Assembly (NCBI GenBank): GCA_016858145.1
Contig: JAEHOE010000078.1
Location: forward strand, 124,001-188,000
Direction of reading: 5' to 3'
Length of the DNA: 64,000 bases
Source of the DNA: Edaphochlamys debaryana
Taxonomy: Eukaryota > Chlorophyta > Chlorophyceae > Chlamydomonadales
In this document: positions 34,735-49,907 of the stretch, piece after piece
Position numbering within the stretch: position 1 is the stretch's first letter
Layout of the letters: each line of letters begins with the position of its first letter
Position numbers and translations under genes: made by a program
Notes under the pieces: model-generated
Told to the model about the DNA's origin: nothing
The model's input: only the letters and a program-made list of their open reading frames with translations
Database searches by the model: none

Positions 34735-36780
34735 GGTCTAGATAAGGCCTGACTTCAACTGCCAGCGAGATGCGGCTACCGGGATTGCCTTATGGAGGCG
34801 GCGTGGCACGTTTGCGCCCACCATCGTGGGGGGACGGACAGAGAGGGTACAGCTAGTGCTTTGGTCAGTCTTCTGGCATCCGCCTGGGCTTGACCTAGGT
34901 AATACATTGTTCTGTAGCTGAGGTATACATGTTGGATAGGGCTCGTAGTCAGGCTCTGTGACTGCTGCAGGTTTGCTGGCTATGGCCTGACAGGGCTGGC
35001 CTCGGGCCCCAGTGCTGGGCCCCAATGGTCCTCGTGCTGGGGCCAAAGTGAGTGTTCGGGTGCCATCGCGCCCAAGCGGGAGTATCCTAACGAGGCTGGT
35101 GGCAGCCCCCGCCGTTGCGGGTTCGACGTAGTTACTTGGCCAGTGAGCTGTCTTGGGCCCTTGAGGGTTGCCAAGCTTGCCAAGGTTGCTTGCTTGCCGT
35201 GCTTGGTAGTTTGCTGATAGGGGTTGGCCGGTTGGGTACAGTCCGTGGACGCGGGAGCGGTGGCGCGCCGTGGCTGCGCGCCTTCAGTTGCGTGGAGGCA
35301 CCAGGAGAACTGTGGCAGCCCTGATACCGTAATCTCCCAAGCAGGATGACGTTGGCGTGTTCGGAGCTGCGGAGCTGTGATTCATTGTTTGGTGCGTGGC
35401 ACTTGGCGAGGTAGTTCTTGCGTGTCACCATTTTGAGACTGCGCGGATGCGCTGACGACAGGTGCGTTGGGTCGTCGTCTCTGGCCTCTCTGAGAAAGGG
35501 ATCTGGGTGAGAGGAAGACCTCTGGGAGCCCAAGGGCCAAGTTAGCGCGAGGGGCTGAATGGTTGCAATAGTTTCCGCGATGCATGGGCAGCGTGCTAGC
35601 TGCCCATGCAATTGTTGTGGCCTGGGGGCGGGGCGCTACGGGGATTCGACCAGGAATCAGGAAGGTGCGACGAGGTGCCTCAGGGAGATGGAGACAAAGG
35701 TGCAGGCCGTTCTCGAGTCCAATATTCGCGGGGGCTGTGCTGTGTCGCCTGTGTTGCGCACAAACTTGGGGCGGGGTGAGGGTTTCACGGCTGTGAAATT
35801 CCGCAGGGGAGTCGCTGCGCGGGCCGTTGTGGCAGAGGTGGACGTTGGGAGATCGTCACCTCCCTGGAACGTCCCACTGCAGCCCCAGGGCAAGGTTCGC
35901 GCATACAAATGGAGCTTTCACACACAGTGCAGGGCAGGGCTGTTATGGCCTTGCAAGTGGTCATCGTGCCGCCATGGACCGGTGGACGCCGTCGATGCAG
36001 GAACCTGCGCCCCCCCCCCCTCCCCTTCACCAACCGCGTGCGCGCTTTTGGCGCACGTTATCGTGTCCCTCAACATACGGGCACGCATGAAGCAAGATGC
36101 GCTCGGTCTAGTGTCACAACCGTCGGTGCATGTCACACAAGCAGTGCGGCGGGAATGTTCCTTTAGCAGGACCTGCTGGCCGACACCCTGGGTCACCCCA
36201 CCCACCTATGATAGCGAGAGCCCCAGCCCTGTGCGCGGCGCTCGCCGACCGCTGCCTGGCGATAATTTGTTTGGCACGAACCCATCCACCGCTTCGGGCC
36301 TTCCGCCGGTCCCATTCAGGCTTCCTTTCAAAGCCATGCATACCCATACCAGTGTAAGTTAGCCTGGCATGCAGGGGGCTCGCGCCAACACATCCTCGCG
36401 GTACTTGGCGGCCGCCAAGTAAATTGGGGGCCGGGGTCTGTTCATAAAATGGGCGAGGATTGAGGAAATGCAATATTCAAAGAGGAAATTCACGGGCAGG
36501 AAGGTGGGTGTGTGTGCGAGCGACCAGGTTCGGTGTCGGCCCTGGCCGAAAAGGCCGAGTTTCTCCCGCCGCGAAACCCACGCAGGACGAAACGGGCGAC
36601 TTCGTTCCCGGAGGCGCATCTTACTGTTACATGTAGACTTATAGGCAAGTCTAAGTTTGATTGGAAACATATACTCACAACTCCGCGTGCGTGCGCAGCC
36701 GCCTAGTCCACCTGGATGGCTGGCGTGCCCACCTCTCTGGCCGTCTGAGCACCTAGGTAGCGAAAGATCAAGTTTCAAGC
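34735..36780. other. Intergenic between the two pherophorins
   Basis: About 2 kb without a supported gene. An open frame at 35559-36362 exists but has no family motif, no splice evidence and irregular composition, so I do not call it. A perfect 12-bp hairpin is present at 35581-35610. Confidence 0.5.
35581..35610. repeat. Perfect 12-bp hairpin
   Basis: TGCATGGGCAGC at 35581-35592 and its exact complement at 35599-35610 are separated by a 6-base loop. It lies in the pherophorin intergenic region with no following T-run, so it is not a bacterial-type terminator; its role is unknown. Confidence 0.8.
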
Positions 36781-39700
36781 ATGAAGACAGTCGTCGTTGT
36801 GGTTCTCGCGGCCGCGGCGCTCGCCGTCGTGTGAGTTCGGTCTTCATTCGTTCATGCCCCGCCTTGTCCATCCTCGAGGAGCAATAGTTTCGTGCCGCGA
36901 GCACTGCCTGTGGGCGTACAGCTGTGTTAGACGGTACCATAGGCGGGTGTACCTAAGGGTGCTTGAAAGTGCGCACGCGACCCATCGCGCGAGCGAGACG
37001 CACGGAGCGAACCACCGCCACTGATGGGACAGAAGTACACGAGCATTCTCTGTAGAGTGCTGATGAGGCGTGTGGCCCGTACCCGACGTCAACACCGGCC
37101 CCCGCTGCCCCCGACCCCGACCCCGTCGCCCCGCCCGGCCCCCTTGCCCCGACCCCACAGGGGCGCCCAGAGCGGTTGTTCAAGGCAGTGCATCCGCTTC
37201 ACGCTGACCACGCCGGCTGTGCCGGCAGAGGTCGCCAATGACTGCGACCAGGCGCTGGCCTTGAACCAGACCGACTACTTCCGGCGGACGTTCTTTCCGG
37301 ACCTAGCCAGGGTCATGGGGCCTTCGGTCATCAGCTGGAGCAACAGCTTCACAGCGGCAAGGTGCGCTCGTGCGTAGCAGTTGGGCAGCCTTGTGAGTTG
37401 CGGGAATAATAGAATGTGCATTACTCAAAGGACGTGCACTGCTTTCCTACCGGCGTCTCCTGCCGGAAGGTCCGACACAGCAGCTCCGCGAGCAGGCGCG
37501 AGCCAACTGAATAAGCAGCTCATGTCCTCTCGCAGGCGTTGGGATATGGAGGAGTGCTCATGGATGCCGGTGGCACTGGGCGGCGGCCGGCCAACCGTGT
37601 ACGAGACTCTGATGCTGGTGCGTTGCTTGCGGACTGCTGCCTAGGTTGCACTGCTCCCATGCCTGCCCTGCCCGGCCGCCCATCCAGCAGTATCCCCTCT
37701 GCTTCGCTTCGTTGATGTCTTCTACCCCCTCTGCAAGCTCCCTGGGCCCGGCCACCCCCTCCCACCCCCTCCCACGCCCTCCCACCCCCTCCCACCCCCT
37801 CCTATCCCCGCAGTTCTGTGGCGAAGTGATTCAGAGCGCCCTCGGACCAGCCATCGCCAAAGCCCTCGACTATGGGACCTGGTCCGGCAGTGTTCCCCTC
37901 AAGGAGCACGCAAGCAACATCACCGGTTACGCGCTTGTCGACGGCAACGGCAAGAGGTAGGGCCTTACACTCCATCCAGTAGGAGAGTGGATCCCTGCCT
38001 AGTATGACATTGGGGCTTCCACTGACGCAGGCCATAGGGCATGCATGCGTGCCTCAGCTCAACAGGCGGGTGGTGGCAGATCCCCTAGAGTCCGCGTTTG
38101 GGCCTCCACTCCCACTTCCCCCTCCCCCCCCCCCTTGCAACTGCGGCAGGTTGTGCGTCAGCTCCAAGATTGAGGCCTTTGATCCAGACAGCGCCAACCC
38201 GCAGTGTCGGGCCAGCACGGACAGCGTGTGCCAGAACTACTTCTCGCCACCCCCCTCGCTCAACCCGCCGCCAAGGATTGCACCGCCGCCATTGTGCGTA
38301 CCGTACGGCAGGCCGAGTTATTGCAAGCGGGCGTGGGGGCTGTGGCTGGAAGCGCGCATGGGGGTTTCGGGGATGGGCGGCCAATCCGTTCAATCGCTTC
38401 CGCTGCCGTTCGTACCTGTCTCTCTGCGTTACCCGCACACGCGCACAGCTTGACATAACCCCCCACTCCCTGCCCCATCATCCGCACAGGCGCGCTCCTC
38501 CCCCTCAGATATTGACCTGCTCAACGCAATGCGTCCGCTTTGATACCAACATGTCGTACAGCAAGCAGCCGGTGGGCCCTGTCGACGCCGACAAGTATTG
38601 GTCGACGTGCCTGGACGTCGAGAACGCGACTTGTTGTGCAAACCTGACGGCCTACTTCATTAAGACCTTTCTTCCCGAGGTGGCAAGCGTGATGCGGCAG
38701 CAAGGCGCATCTAACGCGACGATCGGGGCATTCGTACGGCAGCCGTGGCGCCTGAACGACTGCTCGTACAGCCTGTTGAATCGCGCGGTTATGCTGTACG
38801 CTTCGACCTTCGAGGTGAGGTGCTGCCGCTTCGCCGGGTGAGACGCGGTGCGTGTTTGGCAAGAGTCGAACCCCCCCGTCATGCGGGTGCCACAACTACC
38901 GGTATCAGACGCCCCTTTCCCTCTTCTCGCCCTCCTTCGATTCCGCCCCCACAGATGTGCACCTGGTACACCGGCAACCAATACCAGGTCGTGGCACCCG
39001 CCCTCCTCCGGGCACTGTCGTACCGCACGTGGCGGGGCGCCACCTCCCTAGACCAACACGCCCGGGTGCTCACGGGCCAGAACGACACGTCGGCAGATGT
39101 GTGCCCCCACGCAGCCCTGAGCGTGTACGGCTTTGGAGAGGGCTCTGGTCAGCTCGTGCCCGCTTGCGGCACGGGCTGGACCGGTCACTGCGAGCCGCTT
39201 CCGCCCATGCCGCCTTCGCCACCCTCGCCCCGCGCCCAGCCCTCCCCACCCGCGCCCCGAGCCCAGCCCTTCCCACCCGCGCCCCGCGCCCAGCCCTCCC
39301 CACCCGCGCCTCTGCCCCGGCGCTCCCCACCCTCGCCCCGCGCCCAGCCCTCCCCACCCGCGCCTCTGCCCCGGCGCTCCCCACCCTCGCCTCAGCCCCG
39401 GCGCTCCCCACCCTCGCCCCGGCCGCCCCCCCGCTCCCCACCCTCGCCCCGGCCGCCCCCACGGGCCCCACCTCCGCTCAGCCCGTCGACTCCCACTCCC
39501 CCGTCACCCCTCCCACCCACTCCGCCTGTAACCCCGCCGCCGACCAGTCGCGTGAAGCAGCCCCCGCCCGCGTTTGAGTGCGAGTACCAGTGTATCAAGT
39601 TTACTGCATCTCAGGCTGCTGGCTCGAAGCCGAATCTTGGAGCGGGTTGCTCCAAGGTCTTAGCTTCGTTCAAGAACAACTTTGTGCCCGACCTCCAGTA

Positions 39701-42304
39701 CTCTATTCAGTGGTGGTTCACAGCAGCCGCTGGTGAGGAAGACGACCCGCCCGTTCCAGATGCCATTGACCCGGACGAGTGGACGGTCACCCAGTGTGAC
39801 AGCCGCGCGGAGCCACATGACCAGGATCCCGACCTCATTGTGTACACCAGTACGGTTGAGGTAAGCAAGCATTGAACCTTGCCGCCGCCCCGCAGACCTC
39901 TGTGCTGCACCATGCCCCCGCCCGCGTACCTTGCCCTGGGCTTGCCCGGCGGCGGGCCGCCGTCAAATGAGGCTCGCCAGCAAATCTTCGAACACGTACT
40001 CCACTGCCTGCTTCAGATGCAGCCTGCTGACCTCAGTTCGTGGCCCTCACGTTGTGCGTGACCCATCCCCGCAGTTCTGCGGCCCCGTCCTCAGTGGCTT
40101 GACAGCCGAAATTGCCGGTTCTCTGCAGCCGGACTACTACGAGACCGGCCCTTCCTGGCGAGGCCTGGATGAAATCGCCTACCACGCGTCTGTACTGACT
40201 GGCTTCCCGTACCTGCCTTCGGGTGAATGCACGATCTGGACCGCATCTGTCCGCGGCACGGAGGGCAGCCCCTTTTGCGCCGCGACCTTGGGGGACATTA
40301 CTTGCGAATTCATGGTGGCTCCGCCACCGCCGGCGGCGCTAGCGGCACCCTCGTTTGAGTGCGAGTACCAGTGCATCAAGTTCACTGCATCTCAGCCTGT
40401 CTCGGGACCAAACCTTGGAACGGATTGCTCAACGGTCTACTCACGGTTCAGGAATGAGTTCATGCCTGAACTCCAAGCCGCTATCAGGGATTGGCACAAG
40501 GACGATGGAACCGCAGAGCCTCCCAATGTCATCAACCCGGACAATTGGAAGGTGACCCGGTGCGAAAGCCGTTCGGCGCCGCATCCCAACGATCCGGGCC
40601 TGACCATTTACACGAGTACGGTCGAGGTAAGCAATCAGGCATGCACCCCTGTCCGCTTCCTTGTACCCCTGATGAGGAGCGCGCTGCTCCACAATGCCCC
40701 ACGAGTCCATCCGCTCCCCCGCCCGCTGGTCCCACTGTCCTACCGCGGGGACTGACGCACCCCTCCCCCGGTTGCTGGTGCTACCCCCTGACACAGTACT
40801 GCGGCAACTACTACGGAGTGCCCGCCGCCTTTGTTGATTTCCCTGGCTGGCTGGACGTCGAAACTTACGCTCATTACCTGACAGGCTTCGGGAGTGGTGA
40901 TGAAGAGTGCAGTAACTGGGGAGTGGACATCCGTAGCACGAACGACAACCCCAAGTGCGCCGCCTCAGATGCGCGCACCTGCGACGTCACCTGGGTCCCG
41001 CCGCCGCCGGAAGCGCCCGACTGTCGGCGAGCCTGCTTCAAGTGGGGTGTGGCTCAGGACAGGTCCAAGTCCGTGTTTCTCAAAGCGGATGGCTCCCTGG
41101 ACTGCAGCCCTGCTGTCAGAGACTTCAAGTGGACGTTTGGGTACTCGGTGCAGAGGTGAGGCGGAAGGGGACACGGGGACGAGGCTACGGGTGAGGGGGA
41201 CATGATCGAGGGGGCACCGGTTGCTAGGTAAGGGCTCCCGACGGGCCAGGACCTCGTCTGTTACGAGACCCCGCCGCAGGCTTCTGGAGGGGTCCAGAGG
41301 GGGCCTGAGGAGGCGAAACGCCGCCGGGGTTTTGTCATAGAGCCACGCGCAAGCTTTCGCGCTACACCCGGCCCGCTGCGTCCCAAGCTATGTTTTGTGC
41401 ATTCCTACATACGACGCTCAGAGCACCCCCTAAGCCTCTCCTTGCTTCATCTCAGCCCCCCGCACCAAATCTCCCCTCACGGAATCTCCCCTCGCCCTTC
41501 CCGCTCCTGCCCTCACCACCCCCAGCATCCTCCAAGCCCAGGTCGCTGCCAAGCAGCTGGATCAGCGCGTGGTGGACGCCTTCGCAGCCGACATGGACTC
41601 CTTCAAGCTGGAGCGCTGCGAGGCGGGCACCTCGGCGGACGGCAAGTTTCACCACCTCAAGATTGCGGTGAGTCGTGTTATGGACTGCGGTGGGACGACT
41701 GAATGCGGTACTCGGTGCGTTTGTAGATAGTTTCAATATGTGGGCTTGATTGCAAGACCAAGCTGTAAAGACTCGTGGATTGATTGGACCTGCCTGCTTA
41801 AGAGACGAAGCCAGATACGCGCCAGCCAAGCTTGCTTGGGTGTGTTTCATGTAGTCGGCGGCACCTGGGCGGTATCAATCCCAAGTACGGCTCTGCTGCC
41901 AACTCGCCCTCTCGCCCCCCACGACCACCACTCTCCTCAACCATAGCACTCCCCACCCCCGGCACACGTAGGTCTGCGGCGAGCTGTCAGCCTACGGCGT
42001 CGACTCCGCTCTGTCCAAGTACCTCCGCACCGAAGCCAAGACGTCCGGGATCTGGCAGGGCGCCGCCCTCTCCATGACCGGATTCCAGTGGATTGGCCCT
42101 CCGACCTGCAGGGACTTCTCATTCGAGGCGTGGTTCTTCGATGACTCGGAGTCCGAGTCAGAGGAATACGTCGACTGCACAACCCTCCGCACGGGTTGGG
42201 ATGCAGTTAGCTGTCCTTCGGATGCGTCGTTCCTTCGGATGGACAGATGGGACATCGGAGTGCCCGACGACTACTGGGAGCCAAGCGGGGACGGGGACGC
42301 CTAG
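36781..42304 (+). CDS. Five-domain pherophorin with internal Pro-rich rod (1078 aa, 11 exons)
   Basis: Exons: 36781-36830, 37161-37361, 37536-37617, 37814-37956, 38150-38293, 38490-38814, 38955-39860, 40075-40626, 40797-41155, 41526-41667, 41972-42304; all phases agree. Signal peptide MKTVVVVVLAAAALAVVGAQ. Domain starts are CSRQCIRF, CSTQCVRF, CEYQCIKFTASQAAG, CEYQCIKFTASQPVS and CRRACFKWGV. A rod of SPPSP, PPAP and RAQPSPP repeats (39197-39560) separates domains 2 and 3; Pro in such rods is normally hydroxylated and glycosylated. Most pherophorins have two domains, so this is expanded. Exon 7 joins half of domain 2, the rod and half of domain 3; exon 8 joins halves of 3 and 4; exon 9 joins 4 and 5. 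Continuous frames across these exons argue against two separate genes. The tail is acidic (DDSESESEEYVD). TGTAA lies 485 nt downstream. Confidence 0.85.
39197..39560 (+). repeat. Coding Pro-rich repeat (hydroxyproline rod)
   Basis: This block of exon 7 encodes repeated PSPPAP, RAQPSPPAP, LPRRSPPSP and SPRPPPR units. The DNA is a degenerate tandem array with a unit near 30-45 bp (for example the recurrent CGCGCCCAGCCCTCCCC). Such arrays change length by slippage and set rod length in pherophorins. Confidence 0.85.
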
Positions 42305-43816
42305 TAGGCCCGCCCCTGCCTCCCCCGCCCCTCCCCCGCCCGCCGAGGACGATCATGACGACAAGGATTGGGATGGGTCGAGTAAACCCTTGCATGGATT
42401 GCAAGGACTTGATGGGCGCTCCCCCATGCTCTGGAGCCTTCTCCTGGCTCTTGATTGGGTTGCATTGAGGGCGGCTCAGGCTGGCGGCCATCCCATCCGG
42501 CATGGCCATCCTTGCGCATGCGCGCCCGGCTGGGGACGATTGTGCAGTGATGTAGCAGTGATTGTGTAGATGGATGATGAGCGCAGGCAGGGCAGTTGAG
42601 GCCAGATGAAAGGCCGCACGATCCATCCGTTATATATAGTAGTCATCGCATTATCGTGCGCATGGTTGAGTTGCGCCACAGGCGTAGTGCTTTGGGGCCC
42701 AGCCCCAAGGGGCCCAGTGCTGAAGACCTGCAATATTGAGTGCTGACGGGATCTTCGCCGCTGGACGGAGCCTACCCCAAGAGGATCCTGTAACGCGCAA
42801 GGCATTGCCCTCCCCGTGCTGTGGTGCTGATAGATGAGCACATGAGCTCTTCACTCGGCATGACCCCTCACATTGATTGATTCAGTGGAGTCTGCGGTGC
42901 AAGGATGGTTCTGAGCGCGAGTGCAAGGCCCTCCCGAAGCGCGGAGCTTTCATTCGTACTCGGCCCCAGGTTCGTAACTCAGGCATCAAGATGGCGCATG
43001 ACCCCTGGCCCACAGCACATGGGGGATGCGGTCAGCTGACGTCGACTAGCGAAGAGCGGTGTTATGGGCGTGGGCGTGGGTCGCGGACTGCGCCGTGGGC
43101 ACCCTACCTTGCCAGGGGATGCGGAGGGTGCGCAGGGGGATGGGATAACCCCGAGGGATACCCCCGGGGCGGCGGTGCGGGCAAGCTTCTGGGGCACAGC
43201 CGGAGCCGCACAGCACTTGTAAGACTTTCCTGGGGCTTCCCCTCACCCAAATTCCCCGGCTAATGGGGCCGGGGCCCGTGAGTAAGGGCCGAACAGCAGG
43301 CTGGCCTGAAGGCTGGCCTGGGCTGGCCTTGACACGGGCGTCCTCAGACGCCCATCAGTGTCGTGTGATTAAGGCTGCTTGCTGTGTCGTCGATCCTTGG
43401 GGTTGCATATTGGAACTTACCTGGGGCTTTTCCTCCCTCAGGATCCATGGTCATAAGGCTGACGGGGCCGGGGGCCGAAGGGGGCTATGGGCCGAACAGC
43501 GGGGTGGCACGCCCTCGGGAGACTGACCCGCGGTTCGCGCGTGCCGGCCAGCGCAAATAACTTCGCTCCCCGACAGCACTAGCTTTGCCGTGTCCGTTTC
43601 TAGTAAATCAGGAGAAGCGGAGCGGCAGGAGGGCAATACGTGCGATGAATGCATGCAGCTGGGTCGCTGTGCAGGCACGTTCCAATGCCTCACCCTGCCA
43701 CCGCAAGCTGTAACACATCGCACTGCTAAGCGAATGCTTAAACTGTAGCGCGCCACGCATATCGGCTACCATCACAGCGAGCAGGCTGGCGTGCTGCCTG
43801 ACACGGCCAAACAACA
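42305..43816. other. Intergenic, includes pherophorin 3' UTR
   Basis: The pherophorin 3' UTR runs to about 42805 if the TGTAA at 42789 is used. The rest, up to the uL10m start codon, shows no supported gene. GGCCGAACAGC occurs twice (near 43287 and 43489), a minor repeat. Confidence 0.5.
42789..42793 (+). promoter_or_regulatory. TGTAA polyadenylation signal (candidate)
   Basis: This is the pentanucleotide used by volvocine algae, found 485 nt after the stop of the five-domain pherophorin, a normal 3' UTR length for such genes. Confidence 0.6.
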
Positions 43817-44581
43817 ATGCTTCGACAAGTGCGAGCACATGTACAAGGCCTACGACTGCATGATACGCTCTCCAATAGCCCCCTGACCATCGTGTACCAG
43901 TGCATCGGCAACGTTAAGGCTGCGCAGCTAGAGGACTCTCTACGAGCGGAGGTGTCGGGATCCCCCGATGGACTCAGCGCGATGCCCGTGAGCTTCCGCG
44001 TGAAGAACAGCCTCGCGGGGGCGACCGGCCGCCCGGACGTGGCGGCCTTCCTGCAGGCGACCAACGTCGTCGTGGGATGGCACCTGTCCCCCGCCTCCAC
44101 CGTCCCCACCGCCTCCACCTCCTCCCCCTCCACCTCCATCTCCTCCTCCTCGTCACTCGCTGTCCCCATCCGGCAAGAGGACCGCCTCGCCAAGCTGGTG
44201 GCCGACGCCGCGGCGTCCCGCGCACCAGCGCCCATTCGCCAGCCACCCCAACGCACGCTAGCAGCCCTCATCAAGGCTTCGCTAGACCTCTCCAGTAAGT
44301 TTCCCGTCGCTCCACTCGCGGGCTTCTTCCACGGCAAGCGGCTGAGCCTGTCGCACCTAGCGCGATGGGGCGAGCTGGACGATGCCACTGTGTACGCCGA
44401 GCTGGTTAGGCAGCTGGGCGCGGCACCCGCGGGGCTCGTCGCGCAGCTGTCCTTTGGAGACGGCGGCATCTCGGCACTGCTGGACGCGCAGTCGGGTCCG
44501 CTGCTGGCGGCGCTGGCGGCGAGGCAGGCGGAGTCCGGCGCCGCTGGGGGCGCGCCAGCGGCCGCCGGCGGGGCGGCGTGA
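43817..44581 (+). CDS. Mitochondrial large-subunit ribosomal protein uL10m (254 aa, single exon)
   Basis: The protein looks like a diverged L10 of the ribosomal stalk base, which anchors the L7/L12 dimers. The N-terminal half reads as an L10 core: SPLTIVYQCIGNVKAAQLED, then MPVSFRVKNSLAGATG (the conserved VVKNTLA-like block) and VAAFLQATNVVVGW. A Ser/Thr-rich insert of about 25 residues (near 93-117) follows. The C-terminal helices LSLSHLARWGELDDATVYAE and LGAAPAGLVAQL match the L10 pattern. The start MLRQVRAHVQGLRLHDTL is Arg-rich and amphipathic, fitting a mitochondrial presequence; a plastid protein is possible but the divergence favours mitochondria. TGTAA lies about 125 nt downstream. 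It is unusual here for lacking introns. Confidence 0.72.
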   Translation: MLRQVRAHVQGLRLHDTLSNSPLTIVYQCIGNVKAAQLEDSLRAEVSGSPDGLSAMPVSFRVKNSLAGATGRPDVAAFLQATNVVVGWHLSPASTVPTASTSSPSTSISSSSSLAVPIRQEDRLAKLVADAAASRAPAPIRQPPQRTLAALIKASLDLSSKFPVAPLAGFFHGKRLSLSHLARWGELDDATVYAELVRQLGAAPAGLVAQLSFGDGGISALLDAQSGPLLAALAARQAESGAAGGAPAAAGGAA

Positions 44582-46672
44582 GGCACGGCGGCAGGCAGGG
44601 GCACGCTGGCGGCGGCACGCTGCGGCCTGCCGTACCGCCGCAGCGGTGGGGCCGTGTCCTGCGCGAGGGCTGCCGGGGCGCAATCCGCAGGCGCGCCGGC
44701 GACTTGTAATGCTGCGTGAGGCGCGGGGCGGGAGCTCCGGACGCTGGCGTGGAGCGGAGGACGGGGCCTCGGGGGCAGTGGCGGCTGGCGGTAGCGCCCG
44801 CGAGGCGGGAGCGAGCGGCAGGGAGGAGGCGGAGGAGACGTGGTGGCGGCCAGCAGGGAAGCAGAGGTTGATCAGGCCTGGCCCCGTGGCGCCAGCGCAA
44901 GACTCCGCAACTAGTTGGGGCATGGGCAGGGGCACGGGCAGGGACACGGGGTAGGACAGGTGGGGAAGGAGGGGGCGAAAGTAGAAGGGGCGCAGGCACT
45001 GACCGGCGTGTTCACGGGCGATCTACCTTAATCTGGGAGCGGGGCGTGGGGGCTGCCAGCGACCGCTGTCTCAGGCGGAGGGATGCCAAGGGAGCGCCAG
45101 CACGGGCCCAGGCGGTGTCATGCTGTGTGCTGGCCCCTGCGGGTAGCCGCGGGTGGTGCTGTGAGGGGCAAGGGCTGCCAAGGCCTGCGGGGGCGGCCAT
45201 GTGCTTTCGACGAGGTGACAGTGGCATGCTGCCCCTAGTAGCTGTGCTGGGGGACGGCCATGGGTGATGCCGCTGTGCACCTGCGGATGCATGCTAGGCC
45301 GGCGGTAGGCGTCAGGGCAAGGGCAAGGACATGTGCTGTCAGGGGGCTGACGTGTCGCGGGAGAATTGTGAGTGAGTGACGACGCCGATGTGGTTGTGTG
45401 GGCAAGGATGGTGCGATAGGCGCACCATTCGCTGGGCGACAGGAGCCCGGGATGGACAGAGGCGAACAGGGCGGCTCCGTTGGGGGACAAGGCTGCAGGT
45501 CCGTGCTTGCATGTGGCTCTTGATGGGGCCTGGTCTTGCTGGAGAGCGTGAAGCTGGGAGCTCAAGACCGCTAGTGGCTCGAGGGTCGGGGCTTGGCTGC
45601 ATCGGTCCTTGGGTCTGTAAGAAGAGAGGCATGTGCGCTTGCACGTCCATTGCGGCTCAGAACTGCTGAGCATGGAGAAGGGCAAGCTTTTGCCTCGTGG
45701 CTGCGTGTGGGAAGCCCTGGCGGCAGGGCAGGGTAATGGTCCCTGGCAGTGCTGTGCTTCCGGCCGTCAAAGGTCGGAGTGGCCATGGGGAACTGCGGGT
45801 CTGCACCCAACGGTCTGGTCAGCCTCTACCGGGGGAATGAGCTGCGGCGCTTGACCGCACGCGGCGCCACACCTCATCTGTGCCTGAAATGTGCTGTGCT
45901 GTGTGCTGGTGTGAAGTGTGTCTTGATTCCGCTCCCCCCTGCCACCTTGCGCTCTCCAGTACCTTGCCGCGGCACACCAGCGCACGGGTTTCGTCGGCAG
46001 GCGCAGGGCGCCAGTGCGTGAAAGCCGGCCGGCAGAACACGAATAGAGGAAGCAAGAGTGCTCATCTGGTGGCATTCATTCTTTTCCCCGCTCGACACGC
46101 CGCTGTTTGACGCTCAGCGGAGGGTGGGCCTTCACGACATGTGGACGTCATCGATGGGGTGAGGCCTGGAGCCCATCTCCGGCCGCTGACCCAAGCTCTG
46201 CATGCCGGCGCCTTGCTCCTGTCACCCTTGTAGCAAGCGCGTGGGCGTCTTAGAGGCCGTGCAAGGCACGGCATACAACCGATGGATAGGGCGGCTCCGG
46301 CGGTGCCTTCGACCCGGCATCGACGAGCAGGGCGCTCCGTGCCAACGCTGACGCCGGGGCGTGCCGTCGCTCACGCAGTATGACAGCAGAGCTTAGTTAT
46401 GAAAGAAACTCGCGGCCTCCTCGGCCTGCGCGTGGGGCACATGTCGTCAAACCCGTACCCGTAGGGCGGAAGTTGCCCGAGCACCAATCACGCGCGCCGC
46501 CCCGGTGTCGATTTACCATAGAGCCACAGACAAACATCTACTGATCATCATAGTCCACAAAGCCACACTTCTCGCCACAGCTATCTCTCTCAGGCGCTCA
46601 ATCCTCTAGAGCACACAATCCCCGCCATCGCGAACCCGTCTCGTCAAGGCCGCCGGGCACTGGCGCATCCGC
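44582..46672. other. Intergenic
   Basis: Apart from the short uL10m 3' UTR, I see no supported coding feature. Open frames on both strands lack motifs and consistent splice sites. Confidence 0.5.
44705..44709 (+). promoter_or_regulatory. TGTAA polyadenylation signal (candidate)
   Basis: This volvocine polyadenylation pentanucleotide lies 124 nt after the uL10m stop codon, and supports that gene's plus-strand call. Confidence 0.65.

Positions 46673-49907
<3,235 letters not shown>

Noticed and set aside
35559..36362. 267-codon plus-strand frame between the pherophorins
   Set aside because: Mixed composition with no motif, no signal peptide and no consistent splice sites; it extends across a likely promoter region.
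36781..42304. Splitting the locus into two pherophorin genes
   Set aside because: Single uninterrupted frames join domain 2 to the rod and domain 3, then 3 to 4 and 4 to 5, and I see no second signal peptide; one gene is simpler, though untested.
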